From NCBI RefSeq assembly GCF_002807665.1, contig NZ_PEAY01000001.1, positions 1,116,001 to 1,180,000 of the forward strand: DNA of 64,000 nt, given 5' to 3'. The stretch's first letter is position 1, and each line of letters starts with the position of its first letter. Made by a program: the position numbers and the translations under genes. The notes under the pieces are model-generated. The model saw only the letters and a list, made by a program, of their open reading frames with translations. It made no database searches and was not told where the DNA came from. Shown piece after piece: positions 10,467 through 19,328 of this stretch. The DNA comes from Neoalteromonas facilis. Lineage in GTDB: Bacteria > Pseudomonadota > Gammaproteobacteria > Enterobacterales > Alteromonadaceae.

Positions 10467-10498
10467 TTACGTCTAGACGTCTAAACGTTTAGAGAGCT
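10467..10498 (-). promoter_or_regulatory. Tandem MetJ operator (met boxes)
   Basis: Four consecutive 8-base units approximate the met-box consensus AGACGTCT. On the plus strand they are TTACGTCT, AGACGTCT (perfect, 10475-10482), AAACGTTT and AGAGAGCT. MetJ with S-adenosylmethionine binds such tandem boxes cooperatively. The last box overlaps the stop codon of the DUF2802 gene. This predicts methionine repression of metA and both metH halves. Confidence 0.88.
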
Positions 10499-10940
10499 AA
10501 GTGTCAGCTTTTCTGTCCATCGACATCAGCAGTTCAATTTCAGCCCGCGGAATACCGCAGGCTTCAATGATATCGTCGATATCCGCTCCACTTGCTATCA
10601 ACTTTCTTGCTTGTTGATAGAGTTTCACTTCAGGATCATTACTTTCTATATTTTCCAGCTTGATCAAGGCATCGTTTAACTGTTGTTGCAATTGAGCCAT
10701 TGAAGTTGCCATCTCGTCCAGTTGCTGCGAAAGCTCGCTTATTTGCTCCTGACTTTTCTGCTGCTGTTGGCGAAGCTGCTGGTGTGCATGATTCATTTGC
10801 AGTGTGAGTTGATGTTCCAGCTGTTCATCACGTTCATTGGCTTTAACTTCAGCGCTTCGCACCCGGCGTACCAATAAGAAACAGCTTATCGCGACTGAGA
10901 TCAACGCTAGAATTGCAACAATGAAACTAATATCAGTCAT
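10497..10940 (-). CDS. DUF2802 protein, membrane-anchored coiled coil at the end of the chemotaxis operon
   Basis: A 147-residue protein of unknown function. Residues 5-24 form one membrane segment (FIVAILALISVAISCFLLV). A Gln-rich coiled coil follows at about 35-95, and a C-terminal DUF2802-like motif YQQARKLIASGADIDDIIEA is followed by a helix-turn-like GIPRAEIELLMSM. The family is commonly found just downstream of cheW in polar-flagellate gammaproteobacteria, as here, so a role in chemotaxis or flagellar placement is likely but unproven. A hairpin lies between it and cheW. Confidence 0.8.
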   Translation of the reverse strand: MTDISFIVAILALISVAISCFLLVRRVRSAEVKANERDEQLEHQLTLQMNHAHQQLRQQQQKSQEQISELSQQLDEMATSMAQLQQQLNDALIKLENIESNDPEVKLYQQARKLIASGADIDDIIEACGIPRAEIELLMSMDRKADT

Positions 10941-10981
10941 GCTGTCTGGTCATCAACATAGAGGGGTTAAATATAGAGACG

Positions 10982-11002
10982 ACGGCAAACAGCGTTTGCC
11001 GT
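10982..11002 (-). terminator. Hairpin between cheW and the DUF2802 gene (weak terminator or attenuator)
   Basis: A 9-base perfect inverted repeat, ACGGCAAAC / GTTTGCCGT, with a 3-base loop starts 17 bases after the cheW stop. The following sequence has only a mixed T-rich run, so termination is probably partial. Confidence 0.5.
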
Positions 11003-11018
11003 GCATGTGTAGAACGGG

Positions 11019-11513
11019 TTATAGACTGGAAATCTCGTCCCACTCTTCGTCAGACAACAGCTTGTTGAGGTCAACTAATATGAGAAGTTCACCATCTCTG
11101 TTGCTAACACCTTGGATAAATTTAGCACTCTCTTCAGTGCCTACGTTAGGCGCGCTGTCAATTTCAGATGAACGCAGATAAACAACCTCTGCAACACTGT
11201 CGACAAGAATACCGACTACCTGCTCGTCTGACTCAATGATAACAATCCGAGTGTTGTCGGTTATATCCGTTGGTGGCAGACCAAAACGAGCACGAGTATC
11301 AATGACAGTTACCACGTTACCGCGCAGATTTATGATACCGAGCACATAATCTGGCGCACCTGGCACGGGAGCAATTTCGGTGTGTCGAAGCACTTCCTGA
11401 ACTTGCATTACATTGATGCCGTAAGTCTCTTCGCCGAGGCGATAAGTGACCCACTGCAGAACTTCATCGTTATTATCTACGACCGTATTACTACTGGTAC
11501 TTTTTTCACTCAT
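11019..11513 (-). CDS. cheW: Chemotaxis coupling protein CheW
   Basis: CheW bridges chemoreceptors and the kinase CheA in the polar array. The 164-residue protein is a single SH3-like CheW domain: LQWVTYRLGEETYGINVMQV near residues 19-38, EVLRHTEIAPVPGAPDYVLG, INLRGNVVTVIDTRARFGLP, the IIESDEQVVGILVDSVAEVV strand pair, and FIQGVSNRDGELLILVDLNKLL at the end. The N-terminal Ser/Thr-rich dozen residues are probably disordered. It lies 27 bases after parP in the same unit. Confidence 0.95.
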   Translation of the reverse strand: MSEKSTSSNTVVDNNDEVLQWVTYRLGEETYGINVMQVQEVLRHTEIAPVPGAPDYVLGIINLRGNVVTVIDTRARFGLPPTDITDNTRIVIIESDEQVVGILVDSVAEVVYLRSSEIDSAPNVGTEESAKFIQGVSNRDGELLILVDLNKLLSDEEWDEISSL

Positions 11514-11540
11514 CCTTCATGCTCCCAACAATGACGGTGA

Positions 11541-12296
11541 TTACTTCTGATTGCTGTCCAAACCGGCATTTAATAAATCAATTAACTGCTTTACATCAAT
11601 TAAAGCACACATCCGTTCCTTTACCATTCCTGCTAACCAAGGGCGTTTTCCATCCGCTTCCCGCCATTTCACGTCTTGTTTGTCCAACTCTACGGTATTA
11701 ATCAAGGCGTTACTGGAAAGTCCCCATTCACTTTCAGATAGCATTATGATGTATTTGTAGTGTAGCTTGTCTTCATCGATTTGTGTGTATTTTTCAGGCA
11801 TTACCCATTTTGCCGCATCGACTACACTAATTTTTTCTTCTCGATGCAACATTACTCCCATAAACCAATCCGGTTTACCGAACAGAGGTCCAATTTTATC
11901 AATCTGATGGATACCGCCCAAATCGATCAGCGGCACAGCCATTGTCAATCCCGCGACATCAAAAAAGAGAGCTTGAAAGCGGTTCTCAAGGCGCTCTTGA
12001 AGTGCCACTTTGACTGACGTTTCAGACTCTATATTAGCTATTTCGGCGGCTTTGTCAGCTTCTTTAGTTTGTTCATCAACTATATGAGATTCTGGTGCTG
12101 GGGCCTCTACGCTGACTTCTGGAGTAGGTACCTCAATTGCAGGTGTCTTTTCTTCAATGACATCTGGTACTGTCGCCTTTTCAAGTAGTTTCGCCACACG
12201 ATGAGTTGCCTCAACTGGATCGGCAAGATCGACCAACAAGCCATCCAAATATTCATGCATGACTTCTTCTTTGGCGAAGCTTCTGCCCTTACTCAT
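11541..12296 (-). CDS. parP: ParP-like CheW-domain protein
   Basis: A 251-residue protein with a short N-terminal helix (MHEYLDGLLVDL), a Pro/Glu-rich linker of about residues 50-100, and a C-terminal CheW-like domain from FQALFFDVAGLTMAVPLIDL to the end. In vibrios ParP sits next to parC, is recruited to the pole by ParC, and holds CheA and receptors there. Size, domain order and gene order (cheA-cheB-parC-parP-cheW) agree. It is separated from parC by only 3 bases. The family call rests on architecture and context. Confidence 0.85.
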   Translation of the reverse strand: MSKGRSFAKEEVMHEYLDGLLVDLADPVEATHRVAKLLEKATVPDVIEEKTPAIEVPTPEVSVEAPAPESHIVDEQTKEADKAAEIANIESETSVKVALQERLENRFQALFFDVAGLTMAVPLIDLGGIHQIDKIGPLFGKPDWFMGVMLHREEKISVVDAAKWVMPEKYTQIDEDKLHYKYIIMLSESEWGLSSNALINTVELDKQDVKWREADGKRPWLAGMVKERMCALIDVKQLIDLLNAGLDSNQK

Positions 12297-12299
12297 ATA

Positions 12300-13067
12300 C
12301 TACGTAGACTCCAACTCTAATAACAATTTTGTGTAGGCATAAGCGCCACGCGAGCGCGGCGCAAACAACGATATGGGCGTTTGCGCTTGGCTCGCTTCTC
12401 GAAAACGTGTATCAACCGGTACAGTACTTTTCCACGTATTCTCTGCATAGTCTTGCTTTAATGTTTGATACGCCTCTAACGCTGCATTGACACGTTTATC
12501 ATACATAGTAGGCACAATTAACGCGTCAAATGTTTTGTGCAATGACTGACTCATAATCTCCAGTGTATGCATCATACGGTCCAGTCCTTTCAGAGCTAAA
12601 AACTCGGTTTGTACTGGCACCAAAATTCGATCACATGCGGCTAGTGCGTTTACCATCAATACGCCTAATACTGGCGGACAATCAATCAACACATAATCGA
12701 ACTCGTTTTCAACTGCCTTTAATGCCCGTGTCAACACCAACCCCATTCCTGTTTTAGCGCCCAACTTTCTATCCAGCGTCGCCAAATTCATGGTAGCCGG
12801 CAAAACAAACAAGGTATCGAGTTTTGTCGGGCACAAACAATCCAGTACGAGCTCTTGGTCGATTGGACCATCGTGCACAAATATATCGTATGTACTTTTA
12901 GTCAGCGCTTCAGAGTCGATACCAAAATAATAGCTTAATGATGCATGGGGATCGGTATCAATTAGTAGAACCCGATGTTTGCGCTGCGCTAGAATGCCCC
13001 CCAAAGTCACTGTCGTTGTAGTTTTACCTACTCCGCCTTTTTGGTTGGCAATAGTCCAGATTTTCAT
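12300..13067 (-). CDS. parC: ParC-like ParA-family ATPase (polar localisation of chemotaxis arrays)
   Basis: This is a ParA/MinD-type ATPase of 255 residues with deviant Walker A KGGVGKTTTTVTLG (residues 10-23), the switch LLIDTDPHASLSYYFG near 34-49, and YVLIDCPPVLGVL as Walker B near 125. It lacks a DNA-binding N-terminal helix domain, as is usual for orphan chemotaxis ParAs. In Vibrio, ParC directs CheA/CheW arrays to the cell pole. Here it lies between cheB and parP, separated by 2-3 bases, so the module is translationally linked to the chemotaxis genes. Confidence 0.88.
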   Translation of the reverse strand: MKIWTIANQKGGVGKTTTTVTLGGILAQRKHRVLLIDTDPHASLSYYFGIDSEALTKSTYDIFVHDGPIDQELVLDCLCPTKLDTLFVLPATMNLATLDRKLGAKTGMGLVLTRALKAVENEFDYVLIDCPPVLGVLMVNALAACDRILVPVQTEFLALKGLDRMMHTLEIMSQSLHKTFDALIVPTMYDKRVNAALEAYQTLKQDYAENTWKSTVPVDTRFREASQAQTPISLFAPRSRGAYAYTKLLLELEST

Positions 13068-13069
13068 AG

Positions 13070-14197
13070 TCAGCCTTTGACTTCAGCCATGACCTCAGTC
13101 GCAAACCGTTCAATCGGCAAACTTCGTTCTGAGATATTGGCTGTCGTGACAGCCTGAGGCATTCCGTACACTACGCATGTCGCTTCATCTTGTGCCCATA
13201 TAGTGGCACCAAGACGCTTGATATCCTGACTACCTAATTTACCATCAGCCCCCATGCCTGTGAGCACTAGGCCAAGTATATCGCCGCCAAAAACTTTACC
13301 ACAGGATTTAAAAGTTAAATCGACACTGGGTTTGTAGGTCAAATCTTCTCCTGGCACAGAATCCACAATCTTAAGCCGCGGAGAATTAGCCGTTCCTTCC
13401 ACTAACATTTGCTTACCACCGGGAGCCAAATATGCGTGCCCAGGTCGTAAAATATCACCGTGTTCGGCTTCCTTGACGGTGATATTACAAATACTGTTTA
13501 AACGCTGAGCAAATGCTGTAGTGAACGTTCCCGGCATATGCTGCACGAGTAAAATGGGCAACGAAAAGCTAGCAGGCAATGGTTGCAATACCTTTTGCAA
13601 CGCTACCGGTCCGCCGGTAGAAGAACCAATAGCCAGTAATTTGTAGGCTTTGCTCTTATAACGATAAGAAGGTTGTGCCGGCGTTGGTGTTGTAGAAGAT
13701 GGGCCACTAATAACGGAAGATGACTTAAAAAACTTTTGCGTCGCGGCAGTTTTACCTGGTGTGGTTAATGGGGTCGACAATGGACGCCTAGCTCGCATCG
13801 GCCTGCTAGCAATTGCCCTTACTTTCGAACGTAACACCATGGTCGCTTCGCGACGGTCTCGTGCAATATCTTCAAAGTTTTTAGGCAGAAAATCTAGCGC
13901 CCCAGCTTCTAATGCTTGAATAGTCGCTTCAGCACCGTCTTGCGTGATCGAAGAAAACATAAGGATTGGCACAGGCGACGTTGCCATGATTTTTCGAACC
14001 GCCGTAATACCATCCATCACAGGCATTTCGACATCCATGGTAACTACATCTGGAGAGAACTCTTGTATTTTTGCTAGAGCGATTTCGCCATTACTCGCCT
14101 CGGCCACCACTTCTAATGCAGGATCTTGGTTGAGTATCTCGCGTACACGACGACGATAAAACGACGAGTCATCAACCACCAAAACCTTAAGTGACAT
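13070..14197 (-). CDS. cheB: Chemotaxis response regulator protein-glutamate methylesterase CheB
   Basis: CheB removes methyl groups from, and deamidates, chemoreceptors after phosphorylation by CheA. From the ATG at 14197 the 375-residue product has a receiver domain ([14 protein letters not shown], acceptor Asp in [13 protein letters not shown]), an Ala/Pro/Thr-rich linker, and the esterase domain with the Ser-His-Asp triad in [20 protein letters not shown] and [11 protein letters not shown]. An upstream in-frame start at 14242 would lie inside the cheA-cheB hairpin and adds atypical residues, so I reject it. The CheR partner is not in this window. Confidence 0.95.
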   Translation of the reverse strand: MSLKVLVVDDSSFYRRRVREILNQDPALEVVAEASNGEIALAKIQEFSPDVVTMDVEMPVMDGITAVRKIMATSPVPILMFSSITQDGAEATIQALEAGALDFLPKNFEDIARDRREATMVLRSKVRAIASRPMRARRPLSTPLTTPGKTAATQKFFKSSSVISGPSSTTPTPAQPSYRYKSKAYKLLAIGSSTGGPVALQKVLQPLPASFSLPILLVQHMPGTFTTAFAQRLNSICNITVKEAEHGDILRPGHAYLAPGGKQMLVEGTANSPRLKIVDSVPGEDLTYKPSVDLTFKSCGKVFGGDILGLVLTGMGADGKLGSQDIKRLGATIWAQDEATCVVYGMPQAVTTANISERSLPIERFATEVMAEVKG

Positions 14198-14236
14198 TAC
14201 GAATGAAATTCCTGTTAACCCACGGTTTTTGCTTAA

Positions 14237-14260
14237 CGCCAAACAAATTGATGTTTGGCG
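14237..14260 (-). terminator. Hairpin between cheA and cheB
   Basis: An 8-base perfect stem, CGCCAAAC / GTTTGGCG, with an 8-base loop starts 3 bases after the cheA stop. No T run follows on the minus strand, so it is more likely an mRNA stability or attenuation element than a full terminator. Confidence 0.45.
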
Positions 14261-14262
14261 CT

Positions 14263-16521
14263 CTATTTATTCAGTGCCTTCCGAGCATAACGCTTCAACA
14301 AGCCTGGGATGTCCAAGATTAACGCTATGCCGCCGTCAGATGTAATAGTCGCACCAGCCATGCCTGGTGTGCCTTGTAACAAGGCATCTAACGGTTTGAT
14401 TACAACCTCTTCTTGGCCGATCAATGCATCCACAACAAAGCCCATTTGCTGTGTGCCAATTTGCACTACAACTACATGCCCTTTGTTTTTATCCACTGCT
14501 TTATTGCCACGTTGCAACCACTCTCCAAGGTAGAACAATGGTATGGCTTTTGAGCGCACTATCATCGTTAATTGACCATCAACAGTATTGGTTTTGCTGA
14601 TATCCATATTAATGATTTCGTTCACTGCACCCAGCGGCAATGCGAAGGTTTGTTCACCAACGATAATCATTAACGTAGGCAAGATTGCTAACGTTAATGG
14701 CACTTTGATTTCTAAGCGCGTACCACGACCAAGCTGCGAATCAATATTGACGCTACCGTTTAGCTGGTTGATTTTGGTTTTCACCACATCCATACCAACA
14801 CCACGACCGGAAATATCGCTGATCTCAGTCTTAGTCGAGAATCCTGGCGCAAAAATGAGATTAAAGGCTTCTACGTCTGACATACGTGCCGCAGCGTCAG
14901 CGTCAAGCACGCCTCGATTAATCGCTATCTCTTTGAGCTTCTCAGGATCCATTCCCTTACCATCATCATCGATAGTAAGCAGTATATGGTCACCTTCTTG
15001 TGAGGCCGACAGTTTAACCGTACCCATGCGCGGTTTACCTGCGGCTTGACGATCGTCCGGCATTTCAATACCGTGATCGACAGAGTTTCTAACCAAATGC
15101 ACGAGTGGATCGGCCAACGCCTCAACCAGGTTTTTATCTAAATCAGTCTCTTCCCCTTCTAGTTCGAGGGTGATTTCTTTTTTAAGACTACGTGCGAGGT
15201 CACGAACAACGCGAGGGAAACGACCAAATACTTTTTTGATCGGTTGCATGCGCGTTTTCATAACCGCACCCTGAAGGTCGCCCGTTACGACATCGAGGTT
15301 GGCTATTGCCTTGCTCATGCTTTCGTCGTTTACGTTGATCCCAAGGCTCAACAAACGGTTCCGAACCAATACGAGCTCCCCAACCATATTCATGATTTGG
15401 TCAAGTCGTTTAGTATCTACACGAACAGTCGTTTCTGCTGGCGGAGGTGCCGCAGCCGCTTTCTTATCGTCTTTTTTAGGTACCGGTTTAGGCGCAGCCT
15501 TAGCAGCAGCTGGTTCGCTGGCTTTTGCTGCTGGCGCAGGTGCTTTTTCTGGTGCTTTTTTCTCAGTTGACGCAGGCTTACTGTCTTGCGCAGGCTTATC
15601 CTCTTTAGGAGGTTCAACTGGTTTTTCAACTTTTACTTCTTCAGCTTTACTACCAGGGCCTTGGCCATGGCCATGCAACTGGTCAAGCAAAGATTCAAAC
15701 TCGTCGTCGGAGATTTCATCACTGTCAGCGGACTCACTGGATGCTTCTTTCGGCGCTGACTTTTCTGTGGGTTCAGACGCTGCACCTTCAAACTTACCTT
15801 TACCGTGCAGTTGGTCAAGAAGCGCTTCAAATTCATCATCACTGATATCTTCATCGCCGTCACCACTATCAGTGGGCGCGGATGGGGGGGTAGGCTCAGC
15901 TGCTGCTTTTGCGGCGCCGGGTGCACTACTGCCATGCAATTCGTCAAGCAGCGCTTCGAATTCATCTTCAGTAATTTCATCGATACTGCCACCGTCGCTT
16001 GAAGCGGCCGATTCCACTTGCGACTCTGACTCAGCCGGCTCATCGGGTTCTTCTTCAACCGCAAATTCTATTTCTTCAGCTACTTCACCTGTCGCGCCTG
16101 CATCTGACGCAAAAATCTGTTCATCGGCGGTTTCAGGCTTACTGAGTTTGTGTAAAAGGTCGATAAGTTCTGGATCTGCAGGCTCAAGCGGGTCTCTTGA
16201 TTTAACTTTGTCGAACATTTCAACCACAACGTCAGTTGCACGAAGAATAACGTCCATCAAGTCAGGTGTCAGGGTGCGTTGCCCATTACGCATTACATCG
16301 AATACGTTCTCAGCACCATGACAAATATCAACAAGTTCGGTGAGGGAAAGGAAACCGGCACCACCCTTCACAGTATGATAACCGCGGAAAATAGCATTCA
16401 ACAAATCGGTGTCTTCAGGATTATTCTCCAGATCAACGAGTTGTTCTTGTAATTGTTCAAGTATCTCTCCGGCTTCTACCAGAAAGTCTTGCAATATTTC
16501 CTCGTCCACATCAAACGCCAT
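14263..16521 (-). CDS. cheA: Chemotaxis histidine kinase CheA
   Basis: CheA autophosphorylates and passes phosphate to CheY and CheB. The 752-residue protein starts with an HPt domain with phospho-acceptor His49 in [14 protein letters not shown] long acidic linker of about residues 120-370 follows, then the P3 dimerisation helix pair ([20 protein letters not shown]), an ATPase domain ([15 protein letters not shown] box; [14 protein letters not shown] box) and a C-terminal CheW-like P5 domain. The linker carries three copies of a [12 protein letters not shown]-type motif (near 185, 228 and 272) spaced by low-complexity Ala/Pro/Glu stretches. No canonical P2 domain is evident, so the repeats may take over CheY, CheB or ParP docking. 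Confidence 0.96.
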   Translation of the reverse strand: MAFDVDEEILQDFLVEAGEILEQLQEQLVDLENNPEDTDLLNAIFRGYHTVKGGAGFLSLTELVDICHGAENVFDVMRNGQRTLTPDLMDVILRATDVVVEMFDKVKSRDPLEPADPELIDLLHKLSKPETADEQIFASDAGATGEVAEEIEFAVEEEPDEPAESESQVESAASSDGGSIDEITEDEFEALLDELHGSSAPGAAKAAAEPTPPSAPTDSGDGDEDISDDEFEALLDQLHGKGKFEGAASEPTEKSAPKEASSESADSDEISDDEFESLLDQLHGHGQGPGSKAEEVKVEKPVEPPKEDKPAQDSKPASTEKKAPEKAPAPAAKASEPAAAKAAPKPVPKKDDKKAAAAPPPAETTVRVDTKRLDQIMNMVGELVLVRNRLLSLGINVNDESMSKAIANLDVVTGDLQGAVMKTRMQPIKKVFGRFPRVVRDLARSLKKEITLELEGEETDLDKNLVEALADPLVHLVRNSVDHGIEMPDDRQAAGKPRMGTVKLSASQEGDHILLTIDDDGKGMDPEKLKEIAINRGVLDADAAARMSDVEAFNLIFAPGFSTKTEISDISGRGVGMDVVKTKINQLNGSVNIDSQLGRGTRLEIKVPLTLAILPTLMIIVGEQTFALPLGAVNEIINMDISKTNTVDGQLTMIVRSKAIPLFYLGEWLQRGNKAVDKNKGHVVVVQIGTQQMGFVVDALIGQEEVVIKPLDALLQGTPGMAGATITSDGGIALILDIPGLLKRYARKALNK

Positions 16522-16533
16522 TAATACGCTCTC

Positions 16534-17280
16534 CTAAAATCCCAAGCTCGATAACAGGTCATCTACATCATCTTGGCCGCTGACAACGTCGTCACGCGTT
16601 TCAGCATCGATAATTGGACCTTCCGCTTCCACTGTATCGGTCTTTTTCTTAGATTTTTGAGGACTTTGCTTCAATTCTGGGTCACCAAACATTGTCAGCA
16701 TGTTTACCAGGCTATCTTCAACCTCTTTGACAAGCTCAATTACACGGCGAATAACCTGACCCGTGAGATCTTGATAACCTTGAGCCATGAGCACTTCGGT
16801 TAACAAAGACGTTAGCTTTGCAGAATCGGTCGAAGCATCTTCAAGTAGTTTGTCTAAATCCCCACACAACGTCTTAAACTCACCAACTTCCAGCTGACGA
16901 GACATTAATTTCTTCCACTCAGGAAGCACTTCCGCAATACGTTCGTTGAGTTTCTCAGCAATCGGCATGCTTGTCTCAACCGCATCCATCGTAGTGTTTG
17001 CTGCTTTTTCAGTTTCTTCTATTACATATAAGAGTCGAGATTGAGCGTCTGGGATTTCTTCACTCGCCAGACCTTTAATCCGATCATCAATCTGAAAACT
17101 ATTGAGTGAATCGTGTAACTGGCGAGTTAATTTTCCCACCTCGGCAAACAACTCAATAGATTCTTTCATTGAGGCAACTTCCAGAATCGCATTTGCAGAA
17201 TCTGTGTCGCCTTCTTCTAAATATGCAACTAGCTGTTTAGCTTCTTCTAATGAAATTGGCACTGTGGATTTATCAGGCAT
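16534..17280 (-). CDS. cheZ: Chemotaxis protein phosphatase CheZ
   Basis: CheZ dephosphorylates CheY-P. The 248-residue protein is mostly helical, with the active-site helix MAQGYQDLTGQVIRRVIELV near residues 158-177 (catalytic Gln in YQDLTGQ) and the C-terminal CheY-binding peptide QDDVDDLLSSLGF. An acidic and lysine-rich tether joins them. It lies between cheY and cheA, with 12 bases to cheA. Confidence 0.94.
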   Translation of the reverse strand: MPDKSTVPISLEEAKQLVAYLEEGDTDSANAILEVASMKESIELFAEVGKLTRQLHDSLNSFQIDDRIKGLASEEIPDAQSRLLYVIEETEKAANTTMDAVETSMPIAEKLNERIAEVLPEWKKLMSRQLEVGEFKTLCGDLDKLLEDASTDSAKLTSLLTEVLMAQGYQDLTGQVIRRVIELVKEVEDSLVNMLTMFGDPELKQSPQKSKKKTDTVEAEGPIIDAETRDDVVSGQDDVDDLLSSLGF

Positions 17281-17313
17281 CCAGTGTCTCCTTTTGTTAA
17301 AAGACCGTCTGGA

Positions 17314-17697
17314 TTAACCCAAGCGTTCGAAAATCTTTTCGAGCTTTTCTTTTAACGTCGCTGCCGTGAACGGTTTTACGACATATCCATTCACACCGGC
17401 CTGTGCCGCAGCAACTATCTGTTCCTTTTTCGCTTCTGCCGTCACCATCAGCACTGGAAGGTGCTTTAACCCGTCATCTGAACGGATAGCGCGCAACAAG
17501 TCGATACCCTGCATACCCGGCATATTCCAGTCGGTTACAACAAAATCAAAATCACCTTGTTGTAGCATTGGTAATGCAGTACTTCCATCGTCTGCTTCCT
17601 GGATGTTAGTAAAGCCAAGATCCTTAAGCAGGTTTTTTATGATGCGTCTCATTGTTGAAAAGTCATCAACAACAAGAATTTTCATATTTTTATCCAA
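17314..17697 (-). CDS. cheY: Chemotaxis response regulator CheY
   Basis: This single receiver domain, when phosphorylated by CheA, binds FliM/FliN to change motor rotation. It has [19 protein letters not shown], the acceptor Asp in [13 protein letters not shown], and [20 protein letters not shown] at the end. Start choice: a TTG at 17697 lies exactly 5 bases after a perfect GGAGG and gives [13 protein letters not shown], much like vibrio CheY. A GTG at 17709 and an ATG at 17685 are alternatives with poorer spacing. It is the first chemotaxis gene after fliA. Confidence 0.93.
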   Translation of the reverse strand: MDKNMKILVVDDFSTMRRIIKNLLKDLGFTNIQEADDGSTALPMLQQGDFDFVVTDWNMPGMQGIDLLRAIRSDDGLKHLPVLMVTAEAKKEQIVAAAQAGVNGYVVKPFTAATLKEKLEKIFERLG

Positions 17698-17733
17698 AAC
17701 AGCCTCCACTGAGGAACATTATGATTGTTATTG

Positions 17734-18465
17734 TTAAGCTTCAGTCATACGCCAAGCCTGCATACGCGCTTTTAATTTTAGCATAGCCTGGCTGTGTATC
17801 TGACTCACACGAGATTCGCTTACTTCAAGTACTTCGCCAATCTCTCGTAAATTCAATTCTTCATCATAGTACAGAGACAATACAATTGCTTCACGCTCTG
17901 GCAACGTTGTGATCGCATGAGCCAGTGCCTTTTGAAACGCGCCCTGCATTAAATCTTCAAATGGCGCATCTGAGCCTTTGCTCTTCTCGTCTCCGATAAC
18001 GTCTTCTGAAACACCTAAGTCTTCTATCGCGACCAATTTGCCCGCGTTTACTTCGTTGAGCATTTGATGATATTGGCCCAACGACACGTTCAATTTAGCT
18101 GCGATATCGACATCTCGTGCGTCTGCGCCGGTTTCACGTTCAACTTGCGCAATCGCCTCCATGATAGTTCGGCTATTTTTGTGCACCGAGCGTGGTGTCC
18201 AATCACCTTTGCGAATTTCATCCAACATAGCACCGCGAATTCGGATACCGGCGAATGTCTCAAAACTAGCACCTTTAGAGCCGTCAAAATTTTTCGCGGC
18301 TTCAAGCAATCCGATCATCCCAGACTGAATTAAATCATCAACGATGACACTGGCGGGTAAACGAGCCATCAAATGGTGAGCGATTCTCTTCACTAACGGA
18401 GCATGACGCTCTACGATAGCGTTTAGATCGACACTTTGCTGGTATGCTGCCACCTTACTACTCAC
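17734..18465 (-). CDS. fliA: Flagellar sigma factor FliA (sigma-28)
   Basis: FliA directs transcription of late flagellar and chemotaxis genes. The 243-residue protein has region 2 (HAPLVKRIAHHLMARLPASV, DDLIQSGMIGLLEAAKNFD), region 3 (FETFAGIRIRGAMLDEIRKG) and region 4 with its helix-turn-helix (NLREIGEVLEVSESRVSQIH). The start is GTG, overlapping the flhG stop in a GTGA, so translation is coupled. FlgM, the usual anti-sigma, is not in the window. Confidence 0.96.
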   Translation of the reverse strand: MSSKVAAYQQSVDLNAIVERHAPLVKRIAHHLMARLPASVIVDDLIQSGMIGLLEAAKNFDGSKGASFETFAGIRIRGAMLDEIRKGDWTPRSVHKNSRTIMEAIAQVERETGADARDVDIAAKLNVSLGQYHQMLNEVNAGKLVAIEDLGVSEDVIGDEKSKGSDAPFEDLMQGAFQKALAHAITTLPEREAIVLSLYYDEELNLREIGEVLEVSESRVSQIHSQAMLKLKARMQAWRMTEA

Positions 18466-19328
18466 CCGTTATCACCTACCGCCTTTCGTGTTAGCAATTG
18501 CTCTAAAAAGAACTCCAAATGACCACCTGGTTGTTCAGGGATTGGCCATTGCCCTGCAGCTCGCGCCAAATCACTAATGGCAAGCGCTGCAGGCGATGCA
18601 GGAAACGCATCAACAATTGGTGTTTGTTTACGTACTGCTTTGCGAATATTCTCATCAAAAGGGACTGTTGCCACTAACTCTAGTGCAACATCGAGAAATC
18701 GCCCAGTGACTTTTGAAAGTTTATTAAAAAGTTCTCGACCTTCCCGCTCATTGCGCACCATATTTGCGACAACTTTAAACTTAAATACGCCATGCTCACG
18801 ATTTAATATCTTGATCAGTGCATAGGCATCCGTAAGCGAGGTTGGTTCATCACAGACAACCACTAAAATGTCTTGTGCGGCACGACTGAAACTCAAAACC
18901 ATGTCTGAAATACCAGCAGCGGTATCGACAATTAGTACGTCTATTGGCGTTTTCAGTTCACTAAACGCGCGAATCAACCCAGCGTGCTGAGTTGGCGTCA
19001 GTTCAGTCATGCTCTGCGAGCCAGAGGTGGCTGGGGCAATTTTGATTCCGTGGGGGCCTGTGACAAGTACTTCATCTAGTGTGCATTCACCAGAGAGTAC
19101 ATGAGACAAGTTTTTGTCGACTCGAAGGCCTAACATCACGTCGACGTTGGCTAGCCCTAAATCGGCGTCCAGGACTAATACGCGTTGCCCTTGCTTCGCC
19201 ATAGCCACAGCAGTATTCAAAGTGATGTTGGTTTTCCCAACCCCACCTTTACCTCCAGTGACCGCTATAACTTTAATTAAACGTGACTGTTTCATTCTTC
19301 GTAAGCCGCTAGCCTGATCTTCAATCAT
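18462..19328 (-). CDS. flhG: Flagellar number regulator FlhG (FleN), MinD-like ATPase
   Basis: FlhG limits polar flagellar number, partly by acting on FlrA and FlhF. The 288-residue ATPase has deviant Walker A GGKGGVGKTNITLNTAVA (residues 25-42), ADLGLANVDVMLGL near 57, and DVLIVDTAAGISDMVL near 133. The N-terminus holds an activation-like segment DQASGLRRM, which in FlhG stimulates the FlhF GTPase. It overlaps flhF by ATGA at its start and fliA by GTGA at its end. Confidence 0.95.
   Translation of the reverse strand: MIEDQASGLRRMKQSRLIKVIAVTGGKGGVGKTNITLNTAVAMAKQGQRVLVLDADLGLANVDVMLGLRVDKNLSHVLSGECTLDEVLVTGPHGIKIAPATSGSQSMTELTPTQHAGLIRAFSELKTPIDVLIVDTAAGISDMVLSFSRAAQDILVVVCDEPTSLTDAYALIKILNREHGVFKFKVVANMVRNEREGRELFNKLSKVTGRFLDVALELVATVPFDENIRKAVRKQTPIVDAFPASPAALAISDLARAAGQWPIPEQPGGHLEFFLEQLLTRKAVGDNG

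Noticed and set aside
15299-16321. A 340-codon open frame on the plus strand opposite cheA
   Set aside because: It is the antisense shadow of the low-complexity Ala/Glu/Pro-rich CheA linker; its product is a Ser/Ala/Gly-rich string without domain signs, and cheA is certain on the other strand.
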